Counted from the first letter of the stretch, positions 16,194-24,811 are shown. The stretch is 33,575 nucleotides of DNA from Gammaproteobacteria bacterium (GCA_030452225.1 JAKDMP010000006.1:1-33575); one strand, 5' to 3'. A program made the numbers and translations. The notes: generated by a model not told the origin, from the letters alone.

Positions 16194-17564
16194 ATGCAAG
16201 TTGCGTCCAGCGTACTCGATCTGATCGGGCGCACGCCGATGGTCGAGGCCTCCCGGCTCGATACCGGGCCCTGCAAGCTTTACATCAAGCTCGAAGCGCT
16301 CAATCCCGGCGGATCGATCAAGGACCGGATCGGCCTTTCCATGATCGATGCGGCCGAGAAGCGCGGGGCGATCAAGCCGGGCGACCTGCTGGTGGAAGCC
16401 ACCGCCGGCAACACCGGCCTGGGCCTCGCGCTGGTGGCCGCCATCCGCGGCTACCGGCTGCTCATCGTCATGCCGGACAAGATGAGCCGCGAGAAGGTCT
16501 TCAATGTGCAGGCGATGGGCGCCGAAGTCATGATGACGCGCTCGGACGTGCAAAAGGGCCACCCGGAGTATTACCAGGACATGGCCCAGCGGCTCGCCGG
16601 GGAGCGCGGCGGCTACTACATCAACCAGTTCGGCAACGAGGACAATGCCGCCGCGCACGAAAAGACGACGGGCCCGGAAATTCTCGAGCAGCTCGACGGC
16701 AAGGTGGATGCGGTCGTGCTCGGCGTCGGCACCAGCGGCACGTTCACCGGCGTGTCGCGCTATTTTCGCAAGCACTCGCCGGACACCGAGTTCGTGCTTG
16801 CCGATCCCGAGGGCTCGGTGCTGGCGGAGTACATCAAGACCGGCAAGCTGGGCGAGGCCCGCCGCTGGATGGTCGAGGGGATCGGCGAGGATTACATTCC
16901 GACGATCGCCGATCTGTCGGCGGCGAAGCGCGCCTACACGATTCCCGACGCCGAATCCTTTGCCGTCGCCCGCGAGGTGCTGCGCAAGGAAGGGCTCCTC
17001 CTGGGTTCTTCTTCGGGAACGCTGATCGCCGCGGCGCTGCGCTATTGCCGCGAGCAGACGGAGCCCAAAAACGTGGTGACGCTGGGTTGCGACACCGGCG
17101 CCAAGTATCTGTCCAAGGTGTACAACGACTTCTGGCTCGCCGAGCACGGTTTCGTCGCGACCGAACCAACCGGCACGCTGGCCGACCTGGTCACCCGGCC
17201 CCAGGACAAGAACGCCACCGTGACGGTATTGCCGGAAGACACGCTCGCCATCGCGCACGACCGCTTGCGCGACGGCGGTTACTCGCAGTTGCCCGTGGTG
17301 CACAGGAATCACTTGGTCGGCGGCATCACCGAAGGCGATCTCTTGCGCGCCGCGATCGACAGCGACCTGCCTCTCGATGCGCCCGTCGAACGCGTGATGA
17401 ATACGGGCTTCCCGCGCATGGATGTGACCGCTTCGTACGATCTTCTGGCGGAACGGCTGTCCATTGAACCCGCGGTGGCGATCGAGGACGGCGACGAATT
17501 CCTCGGCATTGTCACGCGTGCCGACTACCTGACCTGGATTCGAAACAAAGGAGCAAAGGCTTGA
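16194..17564 (+). CDS. cbs: Cystathionine beta-synthase with CBS domains
   Basis: A 456-residue PLP enzyme that joins homocysteine and serine to cystathionine, the first step of reverse transsulfuration. The catalytic domain (1-320) carries the PLP lysine Lys43 in NPGGSIKDRIG, the substrate loop TAGNTG and the phosphate-binding GTSGT. Residues about 335-456 form a pair of CBS domains, absent from ordinary cysteine synthases; this and the next gene favour cystathionine beta-synthase over CysK/CysM. I chose the ATG at 16194, with GGGGG 5 bases upstream; a TTG at 16182 in the same frame sits inside that purine run. Its stop overlaps the start of the next gene as TTGA. CBS pairs often bind adenosyl ligands, so regulation by energy state or SAM is possible but not shown. 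Confidence 0.9.
   Translation: MQVASSVLDLIGRTPMVEASRLDTGPCKLYIKLEALNPGGSIKDRIGLSMIDAAEKRGAIKPGDLLVEATAGNTGLGLALVAAIRGYRLLIVMPDKMSREKVFNVQAMGAEVMMTRSDVQKGHPEYYQDMAQRLAGERGGYYINQFGNEDNAAAHEKTTGPEILEQLDGKVDAVVLGVGTSGTFTGVSRYFRKHSPDTEFVLADPEGSVLAEYIKTGKLGEARRWMVEGIGEDYIPTIADLSAAKRAYTIPDAESFAVAREVLRKEGLLLGSSSGTLIAAALRYCREQTEPKNVVTLGCDTGAKYLSKVYNDFWLAEHGFVATEPTGTLADLVTRPQDKNATVTVLPEDTLAIAHDRLRDGGYSQLPVVHRNHLVGGITEGDLLRAAIDSDLPLDAPVERVMNTGFPRMDVTASYDLLAERLSIEPAVAIEDGDEFLGIVTRADYLTWIRNKGAKA
17547..17553 (+). promoter_or_regulatory. Ribosome binding site for a TTG start
   Basis: AAAGGAG lies inside the 3' end of the cystathionine beta-synthase gene, 7 bases before the TTG at 17561. It is a near-perfect Shine-Dalgarno sequence and supports the rare TTG start of the next gene. 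Confidence 0.7.
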
Positions 17565-18739
17565 ACAAGGACGAGAGCAAATTCGATTTTTCCACGCTTT
17601 GCATTCACGGCGGGCAATCGCCCGAGCCGGTGACGGGGGCGGTCATGCCGCCGATTTCCCAGGCCTCGACCTACGCGCAGCAGAGTCCGGGCAAGCCCAA
17701 TCACGGCTACGAATATTCGCGCACGCACAACCCGACCCGCGAGGCCTGGCAACGCGCCGTCGCCTCGATCGAAGGCGGCGCGGGCACCTCCGCATTCGCC
17801 TTCGCTTCCGGGTTGGCGGCGGCATCGGTCGCCGTCGAACTGATTCCCGCCGGCAGCCACGTCGTCGTCATGGACGACCTCTACTGGGGCATCCACCGCA
17901 TCTTCCGGCTGGTACGCACCGAGAGCGCGGGCCTCCGGGTCGTGTCGGCCGATCTCTCCGACCCGAAAAACCTGGAAGAAGCGATCACGCCCGAGACGAA
18001 GATGGTGTGGGTGGAAACGCCGACCAACCCGATGATGAAGCTCGCCGACCTTTCGGCGCTCGCGAAGATCGCACAGGGCGTTGGCGCGCTCACGGTGGTG
18101 GACAACACCTTTGCTTCGCCCTGGTGCCAGCAACCCTTCGACCACGGCTTCGACATCGTGCTGCACTCGGCGACCAAGTACCTCAACGGGCACTCCGACA
18201 TGGTGGGCGGCGTGCTGCTCACGCAAAAGCCGGAGCTGGCCGAGCGGCTGACCTTCCTGCAGAATGCCGTCGGTTCGGTGGCCGGCCCCTTCGATTCCTA
18301 CCTCGCATTGCGCGGTTTGAAAACCCTTGCCCTGCGCATGGAGCGGCATTGCGCCAGCGCCATGAAAATCGCCCGCTGGCTGGAAGCCCATCCCAAGGTG
18401 CGCGCGGTGCATTACCCCGGGCTCGAGAGCCATCCGCAACACGAGTTGGCCAAACGCCAGATGACGAATGGCTTCGGCGGCATGCTGAGCGTCACGATCG
18501 ACACGGACATCGAAGGCGCGCGCCGCTTCCTCGAAAGCCTGGAGATCTTCACGCTGGCCGAAAGCCTCGGCGGCGTGGAGAGCCTGATCGAGCATCCCGC
18601 CCTGATGACGCACGGCGCCATGGCGGCGGAAGAGCGCGGCGGGCTCGGCATCAGTGACGGACTCGCCCGCATCTCCGTCGGCATTGAAAGCGCGGACGAT
18701 CTCATCGCCGACCTCGACCAGGCCCTCGGCCGGGTTTGA
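17561..18739 (+). CDS. Cystathionine gamma-lyase/gamma-synthase family enzyme
   Basis: A 392-residue PLP enzyme of the Cys/Met metabolism family. Features are YEYSRTHNPTREAWQRAVASIEGG, the VETPTNPMMKLADL segment, DNTFASPWCQQP, the PLP-binding Lys206 in HSATKYLNGHSDMVGG, and SLGGVESLIEHPALMTH near the C terminus. Gamma-lyase and gamma-synthase cannot be separated reliably by eye. Pairing with cystathionine beta-synthase favours the lyase, which splits cystathionine into cysteine, 2-oxobutyrate and ammonia, so the two genes would turn homocysteine into cysteine. The start is TTG with a strong ribosome binding site at 17547-17553 and a TTGA overlap with the upstream stop. No regulator gene is adjacent. 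Confidence 0.88.
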   Translation: MNKDESKFDFSTLCIHGGQSPEPVTGAVMPPISQASTYAQQSPGKPNHGYEYSRTHNPTREAWQRAVASIEGGAGTSAFAFASGLAAASVAVELIPAGSHVVVMDDLYWGIHRIFRLVRTESAGLRVVSADLSDPKNLEEAITPETKMVWVETPTNPMMKLADLSALAKIAQGVGALTVVDNTFASPWCQQPFDHGFDIVLHSATKYLNGHSDMVGGVLLTQKPELAERLTFLQNAVGSVAGPFDSYLALRGLKTLALRMERHCASAMKIARWLEAHPKVRAVHYPGLESHPQHELAKRQMTNGFGGMLSVTIDTDIEGARRFLESLEIFTLAESLGGVESLIEHPALMTHGAMAAEERGGLGISDGLARISVGIESADDLIADLDQALGRV

Positions 18740-18852
18740 GGCCTGATGACTTTCAAAAGCTCTTATGAGCCGGGTTCAGGCGAAGGCACGCGGGCGTAAC
18801 CATCTGCATTCGCTGTAGAGCCTCAGTTCAACCCAGGCTCCAGCAAAAGCGA

Positions 18853-18932
18853 GTAGGGTGGACAAGCCTGCGCAGCAGGCGCATCCACCGAATGCATATC
18901 GGCGGGTACGCTGCGCTTATCCGCCCTGGTGT
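18853..18932. repeat. GTAGGGTGG-type palindromic repeat
   Basis: A palindromic unit begins GTAGGGTGGACAAGCCTGCG and closes with CGCATCCACC at about 18880-18889. A diverged second arm follows (GGCGGGTACGCTGCGCTTATCCGCC at 18901-18925 in outline). Similar repeats are widespread in gammaproteobacterial intergenic DNA. It sits in the 387-bp gap after the transsulfuration operon, where no gene is seen. Confidence 0.5.
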
Positions 18933-18999
18933 AGGAGCGGCCCATGGCCGCGACAAGAGATTGACTCCATGTATGCGGCGCGCATGGCGCGCTCCTGCA
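18930..18999. repeat. REPIN-like pair of inverted REP sequences
   Basis: Two REP-type units face each other: the left begins TGTAGGAGCGGCCCATGGCC and the right ends GCATGGCGCGCTCCTGCA. The outer ends TGTAGGAGCG and CGCTCCTGCA are inverted copies with one mismatch, and each unit has its own inner GC-rich palindrome. This is the layout of a REPIN, a doublet mobilised in trans by RAYT transposases. No RAYT gene is in the window. Confidence 0.55.
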
Positions 19000-19086
19000 A
19001 TTGCGAATGAGTACGGCTGCCTCTCGCAAGCAGGTTACGCTGCAGATTGAGGTGGATTGGGCGCTCGTTGCGAGTCGCTGATCGCT

Positions 19087-19092
19087 TATAAT
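19087..19092 (+). promoter_or_regulatory. Candidate -10 box for the SseB-domain gene
   Basis: A perfect TATAAT lies 34 bases before the start at 19127. No good -35 box at standard spacing was found; TTGCGA at 19068 is only 13 bases away. Confidence 0.4.
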
Positions 19093-19126
19093 TTTCCATT
19101 GAATTTGGTGAAGAAAACGGTTTGAT

Positions 19127-19672
19127 ATGAGTGAAGAGCAGCCGAAAAGCGAACCGCAGCCGATGTTCGACCCGAACGCCGAGATGGAATATCTTCTCGC
19201 CGGCGCGAAGGAGGGCAAGGTGTCGGTGATCAGCGTGTACCAGGCCTTGTTGCGCGCACCGTTGTACGCGATGTTTGATCGCGAGATGACGCCGGAGAAC
19301 CTCGATCCGCAGGGAAACGCACTGCTGTTCGAGACCGTCGACATGGGCAGCCTGATGGTGCTGTTCACGGCACCGGAACTGTCCGACAAGATCAGGAATG
19401 ACCTGGGCGAGTTTGCCCATCCGGCGCAGTTGTCGGGGGAGTACGTCGTGAGCGTGCTGGCCGAGGATACCGGCATCATCCTCAATCCCGGGCATGATTA
19501 CGGCATGAAGCTGTCCGCCGACGGCCTCAAGCGGCTGAAGGGCGACTTCGGCACGAAGGGCGGGCCGCAAGGCGAAAATGGCGGCACGCAGTCGCCGTCG
19601 CCCGGGGGGCCGATGGGTGGTCCGGGCTCGGGCGGCACGCCGCCGGGATCGCCATTTCCAACGATCAATTGA
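19127..19672 (+). CDS. SseB-domain protein with Pro/Gly-rich tail
   Basis: A 181-residue cytoplasmic protein. Residues about 15-135 resemble the SseB N-terminal domain (named after the E. coli enhanced serine sensitivity protein): an N-terminal helix NAEMEYLLAGAKEGKVSVISVYQALLRAPLY, strands around LLFETVDMGSLMVLFTAPEL, and a closing segment IILNPGHDYGMKLSADGLKRLK. In that family a conserved NPG near the end of the domain is common and is present here. The last 35-40 residues are low-complexity Gly/Pro/Ser (GGPMGGPGSGGTPPG) and probably disordered. Family function is poorly known. It has its own candidate promoter and is followed by a strong terminator hairpin, so it is likely a single-gene unit. 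Confidence 0.7.
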   Translation: MSEEQPKSEPQPMFDPNAEMEYLLAGAKEGKVSVISVYQALLRAPLYAMFDREMTPENLDPQGNALLFETVDMGSLMVLFTAPELSDKIRNDLGEFAHPAQLSGEYVVSVLAEDTGIILNPGHDYGMKLSADGLKRLKGDFGTKGGPQGENGGTQSPSPGGPMGGPGSGGTPPGSPFPTIN

Positions 19673-19693
19673 TGCGCTGAACCCGCGCAGGCC

Positions 19694-19719
19694 GGCCCCA
19701 CCCGCGAGCGGGCAGGGCC
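19694..19719. terminator. Bidirectional terminator hairpin
   Basis: Perfect nested inverted repeat GGCCC-CA-CCCGC, loop GA, GCGGG-CA-GGGCC between the convergent SseB-domain and lipoprotein genes. The plus side is followed by GCGCGTTTCTG, a short T-rich stretch, so the hairpin could end both transcripts. Confidence 0.6.
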
Positions 19720-19745
19720 GCGCGTTTCTGTCCAGCCGCTTTCCT

Positions 19746-20549
19746 TTACGTCGAAGGCGCGGGCAGACTCTGCGGCACGGCGGTAATCTCGCCACAGGCG
19801 ATCGGTATCGTGATGTACGCCGGGGCGCCGGGCAGACTGCTCACCGAAGCGGGCAGCTGTGTGGTTTCCGGTACACCGTGCACGTAGATCACGCGGTTGG
19901 CCAGGTTGAGCTTGTCGCCATCGAACTTCGCGCCGAAGGCTTCCTGCAACGCGTCCAGCGATACCGTTTGTTGGTACATGTAGGAGCCCTCGGCCGAAGC
20001 GGTGGGATAGGTATGCGTGGCTACCTTCATGGCCGTAGGATCGTCGTTCAGCGGCACCATGGTGATGCCGGATGCGGCATGCGTTTCGATCAGGTCAATG
20101 ATGCCGTCGCCGTTGATGTCCGCCAGGCTTTGGGGGCACTGCGCGTCTTCGCCGCTGACAAAGCCGTGAATGTGTTGCCAGTGCTCGATGTCGGGCGGGC
20201 TGCCGACGACGTTGACCCGGATGGTCAGCTTGTCACCGTCGATCGCGAACTGCGCCTTGCCGGCCGTGCTGTGGCCCGTCACGCTGCTGTTCAGCGGGTA
20301 CAGCAATGCCATGTAGGCCAGATGCGGCAAGTTGGCCGTGGCAGCCGCTTCGGGACTGGCCACGGTACCGGCTCTACCCCCGCCCACGAGCGTGGAAGCG
20401 GGCGGTGTCTGCGCTTTCTTTGCCTTGATGACGCTGAGCTGGGCAGGGGTCATGTTGCGATTCTGGAGAGTTTCTTGCCTGGAGCAGCCAGCGAGGGCAA
20501 GCAGGCCGCCGATGAGGGTTATTGTCACGAATATCAAGGACTTGTTCAA
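19746..20549 (-). CDS. Lipoprotein with an EF-hand-like calcium loop
   Basis: A 267-residue predicted lipoprotein: signal peptide MNKSLIFVTITLIGGLLALAGC with lipidated Cys22, then a Thr/Pro/Ala-rich linker to about residue 70. The mature part contains HWQHIHGFV followed within 20 residues by DINGDGIIDLIE. That stretch fits the canonical 12-residue EF-hand loop, with D-N-D ligands at positions 1, 3 and 5, Gly at 6 and Glu at 12. Two Cys residues (one in DAQCPQS, one in IACGE near the end) could form a disulfide. I do not recognise a named family. The His-rich segment next to the calcium loop hints at metal binding or an extracellular enzyme, but no function is assigned. It is divergent to the antiporter gene. 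Confidence 0.7.
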   Translation of the reverse strand: MNKSLIFVTITLIGGLLALAGCSRQETLQNRNMTPAQLSVIKAKKAQTPPASTLVGGGRAGTVASPEAAATANLPHLAYMALLYPLNSSVTGHSTAGKAQFAIDGDKLTIRVNVVGSPPDIEHWQHIHGFVSGEDAQCPQSLADINGDGIIDLIETHAASGITMVPLNDDPTAMKVATHTYPTASAEGSYMYQQTVSLDALQEAFGAKFDGDKLNLANRVIYVHGVPETTQLPASVSSLPGAPAYITIPIACGEITAVPQSLPAPST

Positions 20550-20722
20550 GGGGTTGTCCTCCTGAATTACACCGGATCTCTACTCTAACGCGCCGCTTGC
20601 GTCCGGTGCAACAGGGGCCGAGCCCCGCGCCGCCCCATCGTTCTATACTTGGCGGAAGTACCGCACCCACGGCCGTCGATGAAGCACCGCAACGAATCGG
20701 CATCGGACTGCCGACGGCGAAG

Positions 20723-22372
20723 ATGAGTGCCGTCACTTTGGTGTTGCTACTGTTGCTTGCGGTGGCAGTCAGCCGGATTCTGGTGCGGTTGTCGCCGTTC
20801 AAGCTGCCTCTGCCGCTGTTGCAGATTGCCATGGGGGCCGGCTTGGCTTTCATCGGCTTCGACACCAGGCTCGATCCGCATGTTTTCTTTCTGATTTTCA
20901 TTCCGCCGCTGCTTTTCCTCGATGGTTGGCGCATTCCCAAGGATGCCCTGCGCGACAACTGGCGGTCGATCCTGACTCTGGCTCTCGGCCTTGTGTTGTT
21001 TACCGTCGCGGGCCTTGGGTATCTCATCCATGCGATGATCCCTTCCCTGTCGCTGGCGATGGCCTTCGCCGTGGCGGCGATCATCTCGCCGACCGACCCG
21101 GTTGCCGTGTCGGCGATCACCTCGGGTCAGCCGGTACCCTCGCGCTTGCTGCATATTCTCGAAGGCGAGTCGTTGTTCAATGACGCCTCGGGGCTCGTGT
21201 GCTTCAATTTCGCCGTGATGGCCGTAATTACGGGCCATTTCTCCATCGCTTCGGCTTCGCTCAGTTTCCTGAAGATGGCGGCCGGCGGCATTGTCATCGG
21301 CGTGGCGATTGCATGGGGAGCAAGCGCCGTCTACGGCTGGTTGGCGCGCTGGGTCGGCGAGGAGCCGGGCACGCCGGTTCTTGTCAGCATCCTCATTCCG
21401 TTCGCCGCCTATCTTGCGGCGGAAGAATTGGGAATGTCCGGGATCCTCGCGGCGGTAGCCGCAGGCATCGCCGTGCATTATGCGAACCTTGTTCGCTACA
21501 GTTCGGCGGTGGCGCGCATGCGCCGCAGTTCGATCTGGGAGATGCTGGAAGTGACCCTGAACGGCACCATTTTCGTGCTGTTGGGCCAGCAACTGCCGGG
21601 CGTGATCGCGAGCGTTCCCGACCTTTCGAATGAAATGCATGCCGAAGGTCCACTGGAGCTGGCCGTGTATGTGGTTGTCATCACCGCCGCACTGGCCGTG
21701 CTGCGCTTCGTCTGGTCCTGGTTTTCCCTGCAAGGGACGAACCTGCTTTCCAGGCTGCGGGGCAAACCGACCGAGCCCGTTTCCACCCGGGCCGTGATTT
21801 TTGCTTCGCTTGCCGGTGTGAAGGGTGCGATTACTCTGGCCGGCGTACTTACCTTGCCCGTCCTGTTGGCAGACGGCAGCAACTTCCTGGACCGGGATTT
21901 TGCCATTTTCGTTGCCATGGGGGTGATCATATTGTCGCTGGCGGTGGCAAGCGCCACGCTTCCCATCGTTGCGAGAGGCTTTGATACAAGTGAAAGCGCA
22001 GGCGCCGCCGATCATGAAAAAGCAGCGCGCCAGGCCGCTGGCGAAGCAGGGCTTCATCATCTGGAGACTGCACTTCGGCAAGCACTCGACGAAGATAGCC
22101 GGGGCGAAGTACAGGCCGTCAACCGGGTTATCGAGCAATACCGTGGGCGGCTTGTGTCGGACGATAGGCCGGATCATGAAGCCAGGAGCGAGGCCCGGGT
22201 GCTCAATGAGGAGCGACGGTTCAAGCTTTCGGCGCTGGCCGCCGAACGCGAAGAGTTGTATCGGTTGCGCCGGGCCGGCAAGATCGAAGATACGCTGCAT
22301 CGCCGATTGGTGCACGAAATCGATCTGGCGGAAACCGCGTTGTCTTCCGTGTCGACCAACAGGTTGATGTGA
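20723..22372 (+). CDS. Sodium/proton antiporter, CPA1 family
   Basis: A 549-residue inner-membrane antiporter exchanging sodium (or potassium) for protons, used in pH and salt balance. About 12 membrane helices span residues 1-420. The CPA1 core is seen as AAIISPTDPVAVSAI with SPTDP at 122-126, and EGESLFNDASGLV from Glu147, carrying the ND ion-binding pair. Residues 425-549 form a charged cytoplasmic tail of helices (rich in Glu, Arg and Ala) like that of E. coli YjcE-type proteins. I placed the start at the ATG at 20723 (MSAVTLVLLLLLAVA), which begins the first membrane helix; the frame extends back to 20522 without membrane character and overlaps the divergent lipoprotein gene. The gene converges on prfA with 19 bases between stops. 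Confidence 0.88.
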   Translation: MSAVTLVLLLLLAVAVSRILVRLSPFKLPLPLLQIAMGAGLAFIGFDTRLDPHVFFLIFIPPLLFLDGWRIPKDALRDNWRSILTLALGLVLFTVAGLGYLIHAMIPSLSLAMAFAVAAIISPTDPVAVSAITSGQPVPSRLLHILEGESLFNDASGLVCFNFAVMAVITGHFSIASASLSFLKMAAGGIVIGVAIAWGASAVYGWLARWVGEEPGTPVLVSILIPFAAYLAAEELGMSGILAAVAAGIAVHYANLVRYSSAVARMRRSSIWEMLEVTLNGTIFVLLGQQLPGVIASVPDLSNEMHAEGPLELAVYVVVITAALAVLRFVWSWFSLQGTNLLSRLRGKPTEPVSTRAVIFASLAGVKGAITLAGVLTLPVLLADGSNFLDRDFAIFVAMGVIILSLAVASATLPIVARGFDTSESAGAADHEKAARQAAGEAGLHHLETALRQALDEDSRGEVQAVNRVIEQYRGRLVSDDRPDHEARSEARVLNEERRFKLSALAAEREELYRLRRAGKIEDTLHRRLVHEIDLAETALSSVSTNRLM

Positions 22373-22391
22373 CGCGCGGCCCGCGTTCGAT

Positions 22392-23480
22392 TCAAGTCTG
22401 GCCAGCGAGTTCTGCCAGCGCGTCTTCGCGGGCGGCGGCGGCCAAGGGTTCCAGCACCAGATCGAGCGAGCCGTCGAGCACCTGTTCGAGCTGGTACAGG
22501 GTGAGGCCGACGCGGTGGTCGGTCACGCGTCCCTGGGGGAAGTTGTAGGTGCGGATGCGCTCGGAGCGATCGCCACTGCCGACCTGCAGGCGCCGGCTCG
22601 AGGCCCGTTCGGCCGTCTGGCGATCGCGTTCCGCGGCAAGCAGGCGCGATTGCAGCAGCGACATGGCGCGCGCGCGGTTCTGATGCTGGGAGCGTTCGTC
22701 CTGGCATTCGACCACCAGCCCGGTCGGTAGATGCGTGATGCGCACGGCCGAATCGGTACGGTTTACATGCTGGCCGCCGGCGCCGCTGGCACGGTAGGTA
22801 TCCACGCGCAGGTCGACGGGATGGATTTCCACCTCGTCGGCGGTCTCGACCTCGGGCAGTACCGCGATGGTGCAGGCGGAGGTGTGAATCCGCCCCTGCG
22901 ATTCGGTGCGCGGCACGCGCTGCACCCGGTGCGTGCCGGACTCGAACTTCAATTTGCTCCAGGCGCCGTCGCCGGCCACGCGCGCAATGACTTCCTTGAA
23001 GCCGCCGACTTCCCCTTCACTCGCGGAGACGATTTCCAGCCGCCAGGCCCGGGCTTCGGCGTAGCGGGCGTACATGCGCAAGAGATCGCCGGCAAACAGG
23101 GCCGCTTCGTCGCCGCCGGTGCCGGCGCGAATCTCCAGGAAAAGGCTGCGGTGTTCGTCTTCGTCGGCGGGCAGGAGTGCTTCGATCAGTTCGTCTTCCA
23201 GTGCCTGGCGGCGCGCCTGGATGCGCCGGCGCTCCTCGGTGGCGAGGCGTACCAACTCGGGATCGCCGTCATCGTCCAGTTGTTCGGTTTCGGCAAACTC
23301 GGCGCCCAGACGTTCGTATTCCTCGAGTGCCCGCGTCGCGGGTTCGAGCCGGTTGTATTCACGCGACAATCGGGTCAGGCGATTGCTGTCGTTGGCCGTT
23401 TCCGGCTCACTCAGTTCGCGCGCGACTTCCCGTGCCCGATCGGCGAGCTGGCGGACTCGTTCCAGCAGTCGAGCTTCCAT
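22392..23480 (-). CDS. prfA: Peptide chain release factor 1
   Basis: Recognises UAA and UAG stop codons and triggers peptide release. The 362-residue length is standard. The GGQ motif that reaches the peptidyl transferase centre is at 235-237 in [14 protein letters not shown], the site methylated by PrmC, whose gene is also in this window. The stop-codon recognition tripeptide PxT is read as Pro190-Arg191-Thr192 in [18 protein letters not shown] or PVT is more usual. The segment [16 protein letters not shown] in domain 3 is typical. It lies 53 bases downstream of hemA in the same direction, the common hemA-prfA arrangement. Confidence 0.96.
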   Translation of the reverse strand: MEARLLERVRQLADRAREVARELSEPETANDSNRLTRLSREYNRLEPATRALEEYERLGAEFAETEQLDDDGDPELVRLATEERRRIQARRQALEDELIEALLPADEDEHRSLFLEIRAGTGGDEAALFAGDLLRMYARYAEARAWRLEIVSASEGEVGGFKEVIARVAGDGAWSKLKFESGTHRVQRVPRTESQGRIHTSACTIAVLPEVETADEVEIHPVDLRVDTYRASGAGGQHVNRTDSAVRITHLPTGLVVECQDERSQHQNRARAMSLLQSRLLAAERDRQTAERASSRRLQVGSGDRSERIRTYNFPQGRVTDHRVGLTLYQLEQVLDGSLDLVLEPLAAAAREDALAELAGQT

Positions 23481-23533
23481 GAAGATTCAGTTCGCAAGTG
23501 GCTCGACAGGAGAGGCAGGAACGGTTCCGGGCC

Positions 23534-24811
23534 TCATGCCGCGGCGTCGTCGGAATGCTGACCCTGTTTGTCCTTCTCGCCGAGGTCGAACAGGTCCCGG
23601 GCCGCGGCAATCAATGCCTCGTCCTTCTGGACGGCCGCTTCGCGCAAGCGCACGGTCGGGGCGTGAATCAGCCGGTTGGTGAGCGTCGATGCCAGGTATT
23701 CGAGCGCCGTTTCGATGCCTCGGGTGGCGGCGATTTGTCGAGCCGCGGTCAGGGTCTCGCGCCGCGCCTGCGTTGCTTCGGCCCGCAGGGCGCAAATGGT
23801 GGGCACGGCGGTACGGATACGGCGCTCCTTGCGCCAGGCCGCGAGGGCCGGCTCGATGGCGCGGCTGGCCTGGCTGAGCGCCGAATCGTGCATCTCCCTG
23901 CTGCCGGCAATGACCTCGGCGAGATCATCCACGCTGATCAGCCTGATGCCCGGCAACGCCCCCACCCGATGGTCCACATCACGCGGCACGGCCAAATCCA
24001 GTACCAGGAGCGGCTTGTCGATCTGGCGAAGCGCAAAACTTCCTGCATTCAGCAAGGTGGATTCGCTGTTGGTGGCGCTGGCCAGGATATCGGCTTCGAC
24101 GATGGCGGCAGGGATGTCGTCCAGTCCGAGTGCCGTGCCGTCAAACTCGTTGGCCAATTCCCTGGCTGCTTCCGCCGAGCGGTTGGCGATCCGCAAACGG
24201 CCAATACCTTGTTGGCGCAAGTGAAACGCGAGTGCCCTGACGGTGTTTCCCGCGCCGACGAGGAGGGCGGTTTTCCCGCCAAGGCTGCCAAACTCCTTGC
24301 GCGCAAGCCGAATGGCCGCATAGGGAATCGAATGAGGCGCGTCCAGCGAGGTCTCGGTACGAATGCCTTTTGCGGCGTTCAGGGCATGCTGAAACAATTG
24401 ATGCAGCTCGGGTCCTACGGCGGCCGCGGCGTGATGGGCATCCTGATAAGCAGTCTTGACCTGGCCCTGGATCTGGGTCTCGCCGGGCGCCATGCTTTCC
24501 AGCCCCGCGGCCACCCTGAACAGGTGTCGCGCCGCGGCCTCGCCTTCGTGGGCATAGTAGTAGTCGTTCCAGCCGGGCTCGGGCGCTCCGCCCAGCCGAC
24601 TCAGCCAATCGATCAGCAGTCGCTTGTCCTGCGGCCGGGCCCAGGCATAAATTTCATTGCGATTGCAGGTTGTGAGCAATACGGCTTCTTCCACGCCCTC
24701 TTTTTCCAGCAGGGAGTCCAGCACCTCCGCTACGCGCTCGGGGGCGACGGCGAGTCGCTCGCGTACGGCAAGCGGTGCGGTTTTGTGGCTGACACCAATG
24801 ACGAAGAGCAT
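23534..24811 (-). CDS. hemA: Glutamyl-tRNA reductase
   Basis: Reduces Glu-tRNA(Glu) to glutamate-1-semialdehyde with NADPH, the first committed step of the C5 route to haem and other tetrapyrroles. The 425-residue protein starts MLFVIGVSHKTAPLAVRERLA. The catalytic Cys49 is in LLTTCNRNEIY, and the NADPH domain holds LLVGAGNTVRALAFHL. The C-terminal dimerisation helix bundle is present. One odd spot is GLESMAPGETQIQGQVK, where most homologues have Leu or Val and Pro in a GE(P/S)QI(L/F)GQVK context. I chose the ATG at 24811 because a longer start at 24847 adds twelve residues not found in the family. The tail is acidic and polar. It precedes prfA and is divergent to the TPR lipoprotein gene. 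Confidence 0.95.
   Translation of the reverse strand: MLFVIGVSHKTAPLAVRERLAVAPERVAEVLDSLLEKEGVEEAVLLTTCNRNEIYAWARPQDKRLLIDWLSRLGGAPEPGWNDYYYAHEGEAAARHLFRVAAGLESMAPGETQIQGQVKTAYQDAHHAAAAVGPELHQLFQHALNAAKGIRTETSLDAPHSIPYAAIRLARKEFGSLGGKTALLVGAGNTVRALAFHLRQQGIGRLRIANRSAEAARELANEFDGTALGLDDIPAAIVEADILASATNSESTLLNAGSFALRQIDKPLLVLDLAVPRDVDHRVGALPGIRLISVDDLAEVIAGSREMHDSALSQASRAIEPALAAWRKERRIRTAVPTICALRAEATQARRETLTAARQIAATRGIETALEYLASTLTNRLIHAPTVRLREAAVQKDEALIAAARDLFDLGEKDKQGQHSDDAAA

Noticed and set aside
20747-22315. 522-residue minus-strand open frame
   Set aside because: Antisense to the CPA1 antiporter; the translation is His/Gln/Arg-rich and matches nothing.
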